DNA of 64,000 nucleotides from Chaenocephalus aceratus (lineage: Eukaryota > Chordata > Actinopteri > Perciformes > Channichthyidae). Below, piece by piece: positions 33,301-45,060 of the stretch (position 1 is its first letter; every line of letters starts with the position of its first letter). A model generated the notes under the pieces. That model searched no databases. It was not told the DNA's origin and was given only the letters and a program-made list of their open reading frames with translations. A program made the position numbers and the translations under genes. The stretch is taken from assembly GCA_023974075.1 (NCBI GenBank), contig JAMFTG010000056.1, positions 116,001 to 180,000 on the forward strand, in the 5' to 3' direction.

Positions 33301-33543
33301 TCTAGCATTACTATACTTGTGGGGACCTACATCTGTTTACATAGTCACGTGTGGGGACTGGCTTCCCTTATGGGGACAAATTGGAGGTCCCCATAAGGGG
33401 AATCATTAATTTTAGGGTGAAGACTTGGTTAGGTTAAGGGTAATGGTTAGGGTTAGGCATGTGTTGGTTATGGTTAAGGTTAGGATAAGTCTCCAGGAAA
33501 TGCATGTAAGTCAATGTAATGTCTCCTGAAGTGATGTATACAT

Positions 33544-33601
<58 letters not shown>
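33227..33601 (+). mobile_element. GGGGAC repeat, copy 3, between two TG tracts
   Basis: TG tract 33227-33299, element 33300-33544 (TCTAGCATTACTATACTTG to GATGTATACATGG), TG tract 33545-33601. Orientation relative to the TG strand is the same as in the other two copies. Confidence 0.87.
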
Positions 33602-33604
<3 letters not shown>

Positions 33605-34240
33605 TTGCTGGTATTGCAACAACTCAGACGAAGTGATTGAGGCGGAACTGACTGCAGTGATCTGAAGCAGCACATCTCTTCCCTGCAGCGTGCAATGAAA
33701 CTGAAACATGTAACACACATAAACACTTAAAGACAAAGAAACAAACAAAAACACTTTAGATTAGTAATTGTTTTATATATATATGTTTTATATATATATG
33801 CCAAGCATCAATTTACCTGAATCTGAGTTGACTAAAATGTTGTAAATGTATTTAGATGAGGGTTGAGCGGTTTTAAGTGAGACATTACCAACCCTTCCGG
33901 TGCATCCAGAGAGAAATACTGATTAAAAGGTGGAATATATTACAGCCAGTTTCTTTGTTGAGTCAAGCCACACAGGAAAGGGCATCATTGATGTGTGTGT
34001 AAGGCCTCAGAGACGCTTTGAATATCAATAGTTTGAATATATTTCTCTGTTGCGGTAGAACATGATGGTAGTGCCTTTTTCTTTGTATACCTGATATAAT
34101 AAACGTTACCTGATAAAATCAACGCTGCCTGAGCCACAGAGTTTAAAGCAGGCGTTACGTTTGGGCATCTGTCTGTTTGTGGACAGATGTTTCTCTCTTG
34201 TCGCTGACATTGCTCTGAATGGCCGCCTTGCAGACACTAA
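33602..34240. other. Unassigned sequence
   Basis: Two TTTATATATATATG words at 33771-33799; otherwise nothing recognised. Confidence 0.45.
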
Positions 34241-34840
34241 CGGCCCGTCTACACTACAGGCATTAAAAAATCTTGAAGCTGGGCGTGTCTGAGGCTTAGC
34301 GATTTCTCGCGCCCAAGGCGACCAACAACCAATCAGGAATCTCCCGCCGCCGGCATACAAAGCAATAGCAATGTTAAAACGAAGTAAACTGGATATAAAA
34401 TCCCCAAACAGGCGAAAACCTACCAGTTTCACCCCCTGTCTCTGCCACCTCCCTCCATGCCTGGTTCCTCCGGTTTGTATACCGGTAAATAGTCTGGTCG
34501 TAAAGAACCGGGTGATTTGCTACCGTCATTTCTCGTTTGGAATATGAGGAAATGAACTGCGGTCTGGCTCTCCCAGCTTGCACGCGGTTTGATTGGCTAG
34601 CGCTTGTACTGGCGGGATTTGCATAAACGGGATTTGATTGGCTGATGCCAGCTTCGAAAGCATCGGGAGCATCAAAAGTTGAACATTGCTCAACTGTTGA
34701 TGCTCACGATGCTTGCAAAGCCATGCCATGCTCCCCACAATGCAGTTCGGCGAAGATTCAAAATCTTCTACGTCACCCCATTCAAATGATTGGACGAAGC
34801 GTTGAAAGCATTTTTCGATGCCTGGAGTGTAGACGGGGCG
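34241..34840. mobile_element. Harbinger-like MITE, copy B, TAA target duplication
   Basis: Starts CGGCCCGTCTACACTACAGG and ends GTGTAGACGGGGCG with TAA on both sides (34238-34240 and 34841-34843). It keeps the middle segment with CTCTGCCACCTCCCTCCATG, also present in copy C. ORFs on both strands are fortuitous. Confidence 0.87.
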
Positions 34841-34843
34841 TAA

Positions 34844-35558
34844 CGGAGGAGTTGGGAGAGTTCATTATTTCAGATAGTGTTCACAGCTCAGCATACGACA
34901 CTGTCACATTTTCTATTTCTAGCCATACATCACATTTCAGCTCCGGATCACATGGCCTGGAGAAGTTCTGTGATTACAGCTCCACGGTGCGAGGCGTCGC
35001 TGAGGGCAGTGAGGAGGAGGTCTGAAGCAGAGAACAGGAAGACAGACGGCGACTCGCTGAAATATGAAACCTGAAAACAGAAGATGCTAGACGGTTGTTC
35101 CTCGCGGGGTCAAGTTATTCCAGCTATCTGTTTCACCAGACACCCACAGGGCTCAGAGGCAGAGTCTCAGAACTGGAAGTATTTATATATAGAAAGAGAC
35201 AGGAGCACTTTTTTCAAGACTCCTCGCTCTGATGGGAGGAAACTGATGTCTTGAAACCTCCTCAAATTTTACATGTTTTCACCCAAATCACATCCGCCTA
35301 ATGCAACCAGTTAAGATGACATGCTGTCTTAGAGAGTACTAGACTCCTGGTACTAGGATGGGTTAAAAGCAGAGAACACATGTCACTGTGACAATAATAA
35401 TAATTCATTTATTGTTTTCATATTTCAGCGAGTCGCCGTCTGTCTTAAGGTCGCCGTACAAACACACAAGATACACAATTCATAACACCAGCATAAGAAA
35501 CATAAACAAGACAATGCTGTGTGTGACCATTAAAGACTACATGTAATAGGGTTACAGT
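34844..35558. other. Unassigned; contains a 29-bp perfect inverted repeat
   Basis: GACAGACGGCGACTCGCTGA (35041 onward, 29 bp) returns inverted at 35416-35444 with a 346-bp spacer. The rest of the interval shows no gene. Confidence 0.6.
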
Positions 35559-35712
35559 CAGGGGCGCCGTAACAGGGTGAACAGTTAGGACGATTCTAAG
35601 GGCCCGTGACTGACAGGGGCCCAAACTATTTTAGAACATTAAGAAAAAAAAATGTTTACGTAACCAATGTGATATATTTTCATGGGGGCCAAAATCCCTG
35701 CCGTCGCCCCTG
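35559..35712. mobile_element. Short hAT MITE with exact 8-bp target duplication GTTACAGT
   Basis: CAGGGGCGCCGTAACAGGG at the left and GTCGCCCCTG at the right, flanked by GTTACAGT at 35551-35558 and 35713-35720. It is only 154 bp long. Confidence 0.9.
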
Positions 35713-35720
35713 GTTACAGT

Positions 35721-37004
35721 ACGTAAACAGGGTGCAAAATGAAGGCTACAGTATTTCCGTAGTTACATTAAAAATAATACGCAATGAGATAACTGTTGTC
35801 TAAAATATTGTGGATTACTCACAGGATTACTGAAACCTAAATAGACCATATAGTGTTTGTTGCAAAAGGATCAGATGTTATCTCTTCTCTGTGAGCTGTT
35901 CTGTTCTCTAATACTTTAAGTGTGAGTCTATACGTCTCCTGCCTGAATCTGCTTCATGGTTTTCACTTTCTTTGCTTCATTTGTTCTGTTTTTAATTCCT
36001 AACCTTGATAAAATAGTGTGTGTGAGCTTAACTGTGTGTATTAAACTAAAACCGAGCATTTTCTGTGACCTCATATTTGATTTCTGCTTTTTTAAAACTG
36101 TAGTACGTGCTCACGTGTTGGTGAATAGGATACTGCTTGAAAATGCTTCAATGAAATCTATAAATAAAATCATTTTTGATCTTAAATATCTTGGTTTCTT
36201 CTTTTCTGAGGTTGCATTGTTCTGTTGTCTAACATAACACACTTAAGTAGAACACATCTTATAGATCCGTCTTCCAAAACCAGTTCATCCAAATCTTCAA
36301 ACTATCTGTTTTCTCAAAGTTTACAACAACTAAGGATACCATTTTGTGGAGTTACATTTCCTGAGGATTACACTTGATCTGAAACAGAATGAATGTTTCT
36401 GTCCATCTCTCTCGCTCTATGTCTTCTCATCTCACCCCATTTTGCGTCTTTTGTAAAGGTTCCTTTCTCTTTGGTTAGCTTCTGTTTTCCGCCTCCCTCC
36501 TCTCCCTCGCGCTCTCACATCCCTCATTCATCTCTCGTTTGAGTCAGTATGCGTGCGAGATAACCTGTCTGAGGTGCTATTGAGGTTAATGAGGGGCGAC
36601 AGCATCAGGCTCCAGATCCCTTTAATAAACCCTGTCAGCTCCACCCGCCTGGTGCATGCCAATGAGTTATCCAAACGTATCTCTGCGTGTGTGTGTGTTG
36701 GCGGAGAAAGAAAATGAAGTCTGTACAAAGGAAATGAGGCTCCGGTTGGGAAAAAAACGAACTGAATGAGGTGAAGAAAATGTCTTTTGATGAGCTTGTT
36801 ATCAGGGACAGAAGATCAGAGTTAGGGGCTGAAATTACTGGGAACAAAAACTGTAACAATCGAGTTGTAACAAAAGTCGAGTACAAAAGTACAACATATG
36901 TTTGATGCAGAACTGGTATTGAGAAATCTGGAAAAGATTGCTAAACAACCCTACATGTTTACATTCAAAGTGGTTGACTTTGTAGGAAAGTGTGCTTCCT
37001 CTTA
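35721..37004. other. Unassigned sequence
   Basis: No repeat is recognised. The stretch 36530-36660 has balanced composition without simple repeats and could be conserved non-coding DNA, but this cannot be judged from one genome. Confidence 0.4.
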
Positions 37005-37311
37005 ATCAGGACATATTCTGCTCATAACCAGGTTCATATTAGCATTTAGTGTCTCTTCTGGGACATGTCTCCATGCTTTAATGTTCAAAAAGCTCTGTTC
37101 TGCAGCACCTCTTTTCACCCTCTGTCTGAAACCAGAGCCCAGTCTGCTCTGATTGGTCAGCTGCCCGGCTCTGTTGTGATTGGTCAGCCGCTAAGAGACG
37201 TCCCGCCCCTTAGCCTACCACGTACAATGTGTTGGAGAGATAGCCAATAGAATGTCTGTGATATATAACACACTACAGCCAACTGCCACAAGCCTAATAA
37301 AGCCTCTTTAA
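37005..37311 (+). mobile_element. MITE-1, near complete and without array
   Basis: Begins CAGGACATATTCTGCTCATA, then AGGTTCATATTAGCATTTAG and TGTCTCTTCTGGGACATGTC, continues through the CCAATCA-rich body and ends GCCTCTTTAAAG. It shows what MITE-1 looks like before tandem amplification: a single copy of the terminal 57 bp. Part of the 3' half is deleted. Confidence 0.85.
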
Positions 37312-37739
37312 AGATGTTATTGTTGTTGATGTGGCCAGGTGTAAGGAGACCTCAATGTAATGTATACTAAGGTGTCCTTCAAAGCCATATCCTTGTGAAT
37401 TTGTAGATACATTTTCACCAACTGGGATTCCCTCTTTTGTACCATCTGGTGTGCATCCCATTTTCTACTTTTGCAAACTTGCAGGCAAGAGCTGTCATTT
37501 TAAATTCAGCATTTCTCTCAAAGCGTGAGCGTACACTGAAAGTAAGCCGCACTAATGAAACAGCAAGAACAGCAAATGCAAAACAACACAAAATGCAAGT
37601 CAGGACGCAAGCTGGCAAAGAAGTGGATCCGCTCTGATATTAATTGCGCTACAACTACACTGGTCCCCAAGGAATACTTTTTTATTTAGGTTGGACTAAG
37701 AAATTAAGTGTTTGAGATGATTTATGTTGTTTTTCTGAT
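37312..37739. other. Unassigned sequence
   Basis: No recognised feature. ORFs of 66-67 codons on both strands overlap at 37415-37637. Confidence 0.4.
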
Positions 37740-37852
37740 CAGTCCTCGGTGACGTCAGTCCGGCTGAAGTCAGTCCGGCTGGAGTCAGTCCTCGGTGACG
37801 TCAGTCCGGCTGAAGTCAGTCCTCGTGGCGTCAGTCCGGCTGAAGTCCTATT
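37740..37852. repeat. 15-16-bp minisatellite with CRE palindromes
   Basis: About seven units of GTCAGTCCGGCTGAA and the related GTCAGTCCTCGGTGAC. Two of the junctions form the perfect palindrome TGACGTCA (near 37751 and 37797), the consensus site for CREB/ATF proteins. A third is degenerate (TGGCGTCA). Confidence 0.9.
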
Positions 37853-38042
37853 TCCAAAACGTCTTAGTGAAAATACAGGAATTTCCTTTCAAGAGAGAGA
37901 ACGAAACAAAGTAAGACAAGCGGAAAACGGAGAGCAGATTGAGACCTGAATAGAAGTTGGATGTATAGAAATGTAAGGTGACACTGCTGATTAGAGGGTT
38001 CTGCAACCTGACGTATGTGTCTGTACTGCTATAGATCAACCC

Positions 38043-38184
<142 letters not shown>

Positions 38185-38254
38185 GGGGTCGTGTCTCGTT
38201 AGCTTCATTAGCCAAGGTACCTCTGTCTCTTTTCTATTTCTTACTGCTCATACT

Positions 38255-38256
<2 letters not shown>

Positions 38257-38331
<75 letters not shown>

Positions 38332-38480
38332 TATGTCTCCACCATTAACTCAAGCCAAGTGACGCTAACTGTGTCTCGGCTTGTTAGCTTCTTAGCCCGT
38401 TGACACACACATGCAAACACCTGCACACCTGTCCATGTACAATCAAAACACGGACACACACACACACACACACCAAGAAG

Positions 38481-38545
<65 letters not shown>
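38257..38545. repeat. Series of (CA)n microsatellites
   Basis: CA tracts at 38257-38330, 38455-38472 and 38483-38545. The spacers before and after share GTGTCTCG...TTAGCTTC...TTAGCC words (38190-38212 and 38371-38397), suggesting local duplication. Confidence 0.93.
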
Positions 38546-38799
38546 GTCTGCGTCTCTATGTCTCTTCTTGTTAGCTTTGTGAGCGCGGCTAATTGACAGT
38601 TCATTACCAGGTTGTTCTCTGCACAGTGAGAGCCACTGACAACCCCAACCCTTTTTATGGAGCAACACATGGCATTCTCAAACAGTGTATTTCATTATAG
38701 TGAAACAAATACTGTGCAGTCTGAGACCGTGAACGAGACATGTACTTCCACATTGCATGGGCCGGATGGGTGGGAAACATATAACCATCTTATTCCTCA

Positions 38800-40383
38800 T
38801 CATCCTCATTTTCAGGTGGATATCAGTATGTAGTGTCTCTACTTTAAAGAGTCCTCTCCTGCTGATATTCAGGTGTATATCAGTATGTAGTGTCTCTACT
38901 TTAAAGAGTCCTCTCCTGCTGATATTCAGGTGTATATCAGTATGTAGTGTCTCTACTTTAAAGAGTCCTCTCCTGCTGATATTCAGGTGTATATCAGTAT
39001 GTAGTGTCTCTACTTTAAAGAGTCCTCTCCTGCTGATGTTCAGGTGCATATCAGTATGTAGTGTCTCTACTTTAAAGAGTCCTCTCCTGCTGATGTTCAG
39101 GTGTATATCAGTATGTAGTGTCTCTACTTTAAAGAGTGCTCTCCTGCTGATGTTCAGGTGTATATCAGTATGTAGTGTCCTCTACTTTAAAGAGTCCTCT
39201 CCTGCTGATGTTCAGGTGTATATCAGTATGTAGTGTCTCTACTTTAAAGAGTCCTCTCCTGCTGATGTTCAGGTGTATATCAGTATGTAGTGTCTCTACT
39301 TTAAAGAGTCCTCTCCTGCTGATGTTCAGGTGTATATCAGTATGTAGTGTCCTCTACTTTAAAGAGTCCTCTCCTGCTGATGTTCAGGTGTATATCAGTA
39401 TGTAGAGTCTCTACTTTAAAGAGTCCTCTCCTGCTGATGTTCAGGTGTATATCAGTATGTAGAGTCTCTACTTTAAAGAGTCCTCTCCTGCTGATTTCAG
39501 GTGTATATCAGTATGTAGTGTCTCTACTTTAAAGAGTCCTCTCCTGCTGATGTTCAGGTGTGTATCAGTATGTAGTGTCTCTACTTTAAAGAGTCCTCTC
39601 CTGCTGATATTCAGGTGTATATCAGTATGTAGTGTCTCTACTTTAAAGAGTCCTCTCCTGCTGATGTTCAGGTGTGTATCAGTATGTAGTGTCTCTACTT
39701 TAAAGAGTCATCTCCTGCTGATGTTCAGGTGTATATCAGTATGTAGTGTCTCTACTTTAAAGAGTCCTCTCCTGCTGATGTTCAGGTGTATATCAGTATG
39801 TAGTGTCTCTACTTTAAAGAGTCCTCTCCTGCTGATGTTCAGGTGTATATCAGTATGTAGTGTCTCTACTTTAAAGAGTGCTCTCCTGCTGATGTTCAGG
39901 TGTATATCAGTATGTAGTGTCTCTACTTAAAGAGTCCTCTCCTGTCAGGTATAGTATGTCTCTACTAGGCTCTGTGATATATCAGTATGTAGTGTCTCTA
40001 CTTTAAAGAGTCCTCTCCTGCTGATGTTCAGGTGTATATCAGTATGTAGTGTCTCTACTTTAAAGAGTCCTCTCCTGCTGATGTTCAGGTGTATATCAGT
40101 ATGTAGTGTCTCTACTTTAAAGAGTCGAGTCCTCTCCTGCTGATGTTCAGGTGTATATCAGTATGTAGTGTCTCTACTTTAAAGAGTCCTCTCCTGCTGA
40201 TGTTCAGGTGTATATCAGTATGTAGTGTCTCTACTTTAAAGAGTCCTCTCCTGCTGATGTTCAGGTGTATATCAGTATGTAGAGTCTCTACTTAAAGAGT
40301 CCTCTCCTGCTGATGTTCAGGTGTATATCAGTATGTAGTGTCTCGACTTTAAAGAGTCCTCTCCTGCTGATGTTCAGGTGTAT
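38800..40383 (+). repeat. 57-bp minisatellite array 4 (about 27 units, irregular)
   Basis: The largest and least regular array. It opens with CATCCTCATTTTCAGGTGGA, similar to the MITE-1 end. Many units differ in length: +1 at about 39179 and 39351, -3 at about 39495, +5 at 40127 and a scrambled unit at 39930-39990. A three-unit block of 172 bp (39175-39346) is repeated at once, which shows higher-order duplication. It ends within a unit at 40383. Frames are broken here, unlike in the other arrays. Confidence 0.96.
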
Positions 40384-41540
40384 TCAGGGATGCTGACCAT
40401 CACTCCCAACTGAGCCTCCAGCTGCGATCTGCCCTCCAGCAAACCCGATGTAAATCAGAGTCCAGCTATGTCCAGGGTTAAAGCCGCAGACCGAATAGTC
40501 GGAACACTTTTTAATAACAAAACAGCTCACTTTTACATTAGTATTGAATCTGCATGACTCCCATAACTCACCAGATGGTTTCAAAGGGGTGTAAATAGTG
40601 TGTGAAAAAACTCAAATCATCTTCAGACTGCTGAAGTGTCAGATTGATGGACAGCATGAAAACAACTTCATTCATTCATCATTACACATTTCACATCAAT
40701 GGAGTAATTAAACTACAACTGTGTGTCTGCCGTGTTGCTTTGTGTTTGCTTTGTGTGAGACAGTCGTTTGTCTCACAAGATAAAATCAAAGTCGATACGA
40801 GTGTCTGGGAGCGTACATATTTGAATTATCCCTCTGTCTGGATCCATCGGAGTCCCAAAATGTCTGGAATGCAAACTAATGTAGTTATCTGTCAAGCATT
40901 TTATCATGCGCGCTCCAGCACACTTGGATCAATTACTAATGAAACCGTCTTACTCAGAATCCTTCAGGGGAGATGTGACGGTTCCCCTCTCTCCGTTACA
41001 GTTTAATCCTTCCCTTATTTCTTATCTGGCTAATTTATTTTGGTCTTTCTCTTTCTTGTAATCCTGCTTGCCCTTACTTCTTCTTTTTATGTATCTTTCT
41101 CTTGTGCTCTTCCTCCCTTTCTTTCTCAGCACGTTCTTCATCTGCAGACTGAATTCATGAGCCCGTGCAATCACTAATAGATGAGTCTAATTCACTCAGG
41201 CAGCGGCACGGCATACTAACTGCTTTACTCTCAACTAAGCTGTCAATCACCGGGCTATTAAGCTCTATTTCACACATACTCATAACACCAGGCAACAGCT
41301 GATGAATCCTCAGATTTATACATATTTTACAGGCTTTGAATCAAACATGGCGATAGCTGAAGGGTAACCGCAACCTTCGCTGAGCCACTGACAAACGAAC
41401 AAGATTAATTATTTAACGTGTTTTATGTAAATCTTCTGTAACTTTCACATTTTCATAAAAAAAACGGATTTACACTCGTCTATGCTCTATCTTTTGTCCA
41501 CTCATTTCTGAAATGTGATACTGAAGAAATAAATATACTC
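40384..41540. other. Unassigned sequence
   Basis: The first 200 bp hold a minus-strand ORF (40584-40384) without a recognised domain. 41130-41300 is free of simple repeats and could be conserved non-coding DNA. Nothing firm. Confidence 0.4.
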
Positions 41541-41592
41541 GGGCGACTGTGGCTGTGAGGGAGTGCGGTCGTATTTCAACCAGAAGGTTGTG

Positions 41593-43137
41593 CAGGGTTC
41601 CCACGCTTGCCTTGAATTTTTTTTCCATGCTACCTCCTGATTTTCCAGGTACCATATTAAGTGATGATCTATAGGCCCCTGAAGCTTGTGAAGTGTGACC
41701 TGACCATCTTCATGACCCAGCGAATCTCTGCTTCAAATACAGCTTGGCTTGAAAAAAATGTTTTCCCCTGAGCTCCAGAGCCTTTTTCCGTAGGCTGTTC
41801 ACTGCTGGTACCGGGCACCTGACTGTCACTTCCGATATCCTGGCTTGTTGGGCCACTTCTTCCCTCTCCTGTTTTGTAGTCAAGAAATCTGTCATTCTTC
41901 TTTCATTATTTAGCCGTCCAGCTAACTTGGTGTGGGTTTGTCCTTTTGAATGGCTCTTGAGGGAAGCGACCCCCATATTGCTGATGTCAAATGACTTGCG
42001 GCAAACTTGCAATAAGCCTTGTGGACATCTCCTCCTGGTACCTCTCCAATCCAGTCCTTGTATTGAGAGTCATCTTTCCAATGTGACTTGAATCTGCCGC
42101 GTGTCATTGTCACTCACTCCCGTAATGCATCACACATTTGAGATTATGAGTCTTACTAATGAACCTAAAAGGGAAAACATAAGGCTGGTTCCCCTGTGGT
42201 TCCTCAGTACAGCAACCCCACTAGTAAGCTTAGCTTAACAGTATAGATGTATAGAATCAGTCTAGGCATGATCAATGATTTTTCAAAAATGTCTCACCCC
42301 AAATGTTCCTATTTTCTAGTATAATTTTTTTTAAGAAAAAAACGAAAAATCACAAAATAGCTAAAAGTAGATATAAGAATGAATGTTACAAAATGTATCA
42401 AGACTAGACTATTCATGTCAACTAGTATAGAAGTAATGTCACAGCCTAATGTGAAAATGTATTGGTAGTTAGCTAGCAATGCAAGCTAGCCATCACTAGC
42501 GAGTTAGTTAGAAAACTGAATGTTGGCTAGCAAGATTGCACTCCATGTGCTTGCTAACCATCATTAACAAATCCAAATTCAAAACAAACTCAAGTTGCTA
42601 GCTAGTTAGCAAGATTGCACTGCTTACTAACTAACGTTGATAAACCCAAGTTTACCACAGTTAAACACAGCTACTTACATTTGAGGATAAACTTGCATAA
42701 GAAGTTTCACTGTAGATGTCAAGGCTCCCGTGTTGGCTGGGAAATGCATGTATTGAGATCGCGAGTAACGTTATTATTCCTGAAGTCCACCAATCCGAAA
42801 CTATACTTTTAAAGTCCATATCACCAAGTTGCCTGCATTAAATTCCAACATCCAATATACCATATAGGATGCCAAGAGCATGCTCTACAACATGGGATCA
42901 TCCATTTCTATCTACAGTAAAAGCTGTTTACATGTAAAGTGTTTTTATAAACTCATCTTAATTCTGTGCTCAATAGTTTCATTTTATTACTATTTTACAC
43001 CTCATCCAATAACAATTTCCAGGACAACTGTTTCTATTTCCATGTAAGTGTTCACTTTTGCTCAGTTTCCATGACTTCTCCATACCTGGAAAATGAAAAA
43101 ATTAATTCCATGTTTTCCAGGTACCGTGGGAACCCTG
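41593..43137 (-). mobile_element. DNA transposon with CAGGGTTCCCACG ends, 5-bp target duplication
   Basis: Inverted ends CAGGGTTCCCACG and CGTGGGAACCCTG, with TTTTCCAGGTACC near each. TTGTG flanks both sides (41588-41592 and 43138-43142) and the uninterrupted SINE would read GGTTGTGGGTTTG. Length is 1545 bp. It carries a broken zinc-finger transposase gene on the minus strand. The target length (5, or 6 if G is counted) does not fit the 8 bp usual for hAT, so the superfamily is left open. Confidence 0.82.
41713..42113 (-). pseudogene. Transposase N-terminal zinc-finger fragment, frameshifted
   Basis: The minus strand from 42113 reads KSHWKDDSQYKDWIGEVP, then GDVHKAYCKF in one frame. From about 42004 the pattern carries on in the next frame as CRKSFDISNMGVASLKSHSK followed by TH. 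Together these give Cys-x2-Cys ... His-x4-6-His, a BED/TTF-like DNA-binding finger found at the start of some transposases. One missing T near 42003-42006 explains the frame change. The frame ends at 41710 after about 60 further residues; no catalytic domain is present. Confidence 0.72.
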
Positions 43138-43250
43138 TTGTGGGTTTGATCCCAGCCCACGCAGTCAACATGTCGATGTATCCCTGGGCAAGATACTTAA
43201 CCCTGAGTTGCTCCCGATGGCCAACGGTGTGTGAATGTTAGGTCCTAGAG

Positions 43251-44309
43251 CAGGGGTGGGGAACCTTTTTCTTCTCAAGGGCCATTTCAATTTTTACAAC
43301 ATCCTCCGAGGGCCGTACAAATTATTGAACTCAACGTCTGCTTAAAAAACTAAAATCACAGCCCATTCATTTAGCCTTTCTTTCATGCTGTGCAAAGAAA
43401 AAGCAACCTCTCAATCCAGATATTTGACCATGACCCGCGCATGCATGCACCGTGGCATAAGAACCAAAACAGAAGTATATGGACACAAGATGTGTGCAAA
43501 TGTATTTATATGTATGTATGTGGACATGATTTAATTGGGGGAGATCTAACCTCATCTGGGGGTCCGGGAGGGGCATGCTCCGGGAAGTTAAAAGCATCAA
43601 TCTGGTGCACTTTGAGAGTAAAATTAATAGATCTATGGACACGTCTCTCAACACCCATATGAAACAGAACTGGAAGCAGATTTTTTTCGTTATGGATATT
43701 TTACAAATCACTCCCTTTTTAAACTGTATTCTTGTTTATTATAATAATAACTTTTCTTTACTGTCATATAGTATTTTATACCTGTTTACTTTATTCTCTT
43801 ATTTTTTTATAACTATAATGATCATATAAAGATGTGCCTTTACCTCACTGGTTGGAGAAAAAGCTTCTTATATTCGTTAGCATAGCTAGCTAACTAGATG
43901 CTAATAACAACAAAGTGTGACTGTATGATCGGTATGACGGATGGACAGATCGCCACTGGGCTTTCAGCTAAAGACACAGCCACGCAGAAACTGCGGCATG
44001 TGTACGGCTCCTTGTCGGTATTACAATTTGTGAAGTCCCGGCCCGGAGCTGTGTTCTGGTGCTCTCCGTCAGAACTGCACCCCTGTCAGACGAGACATAT
44101 ACCACATGATGACACGTTAGGCTCGTGTTGTGTTCAAGGACCCTGACCTTGGCCAGGAAAAACAGGCACTCGCTTGTTTAATTATGTTGCGGTCTAGATA
44201 ATTAGAATTTTTTTTCTTTTTTGCATGTGTTTATAAATTACCTCCAGGGCCGTACCAAATGGTCTCGCGGGCCGTATACGGCCCGAGGGCCGGAGGTTTC
44301 CCACCCCTG
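43251..44309. mobile_element. hAT element with exact 8-bp target duplication TCCTAGAG
   Basis: CAGGGGTGGGGAACCTTTTT at the left and GAGGTTTCCCACCCCTG at the right; TCCTAGAG flanks both sides (43243-43250 and 44310-44317). Subterminal GGGCCGTA words are repeated inverted near the right end. The interior (43560-43740) is related to a part of the hAT at 55835. No transposase frame remains. Confidence 0.93.
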
Positions 44310-44452
44310 TCCTAGAGTAACACTGCTCTGTATGAATGGGTGTGAATGGGTGAACGACATCACATGTAGTATGTAAAGCGCTTTGAGGGGTCTTAAAGAC
44401 TGGATAAAGCGCTATATAAGTACAGTCCATTTACCATTTACCATTACTCGCG

Positions 44453-45060
44453 CTCTTAGCCCTCAATAACAATGAAAACAGAAACAATACATGAGGGGGA
44501 CGGATCATTTAAATTACCACTAACAAGAGACAGAGAGGTCATTGAAAAATAAATCTTGTTTTGATGCTGATCGTTATTGTTGGCAACAATAATTATTCCT
44601 TCTCTAATAACGGACTGAAACGTTTTTATGTAGGTTCTCAGAAAGGTAGCAACTCTAGAGAATGCCTCCATTTGACTTTGGGAAGTTATTGCAAAATACT
44701 ACAATCCCAATGAATAAGGCAAATATTCGATCAGTCAACAGAGGCTGATGCAAACACAACCGAATTTAAACTGCAAGTCGTATGAACGTGTAAGAATATA
44801 TGGATGAATATATTATATTGAATAAACAGTATATTGAGCCTCAGAAGAGACAACACAAACAATGTTGTGCTTATGCAAATATAGTAACTTTGATTTGTGT
44901 GTATTGCTTGTTAACATCTCTGATTACAGCAGCCCAAAGGCATTCAGTAATATATTAAGAAAACAACTGAACATGTTTTCCACACCCCTAGTAGTGCCTA
45001 CAGTTAAACCTAGATATTATTTAGACAGAAACATTGTATATAAATTCATACATACATAAA
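44453..45060. other. Unassigned sequence
   Basis: AT-rich; no recognised feature. Confidence 0.45.

Larger units (their letters stand above)
41541..44452 (+). mobile_element. tRNA-derived SINE split into three pieces
   Basis: Piece 1 (41541-41592) has an A-box-like GTGGCTGTGAGG and TTTCAACCAGAAGGTTGTG. Piece 2 (43138-43250) continues with GGGTTTGATCCCAGCC (B box), GTCAACATGTCGATGTATCC and TTGCTCCCGATGG. Piece 3 (44318-44452) completes it with TATGTAAAGCGCTTTGAG, GCGCTATATAAGTACAGTCC and a CATTTACCATTT tail. Joined they make about 300 bp. The gaps are two DNA transposons with target duplications. Confidence 0.88.

Noticed and set aside
40384..40584. 66-codon minus-strand ORF beside array 4 as a gene
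   Set aside because: No recognised domain, no upstream signal, and it lies at the broken edge of the array. It may be a repeat fragment.
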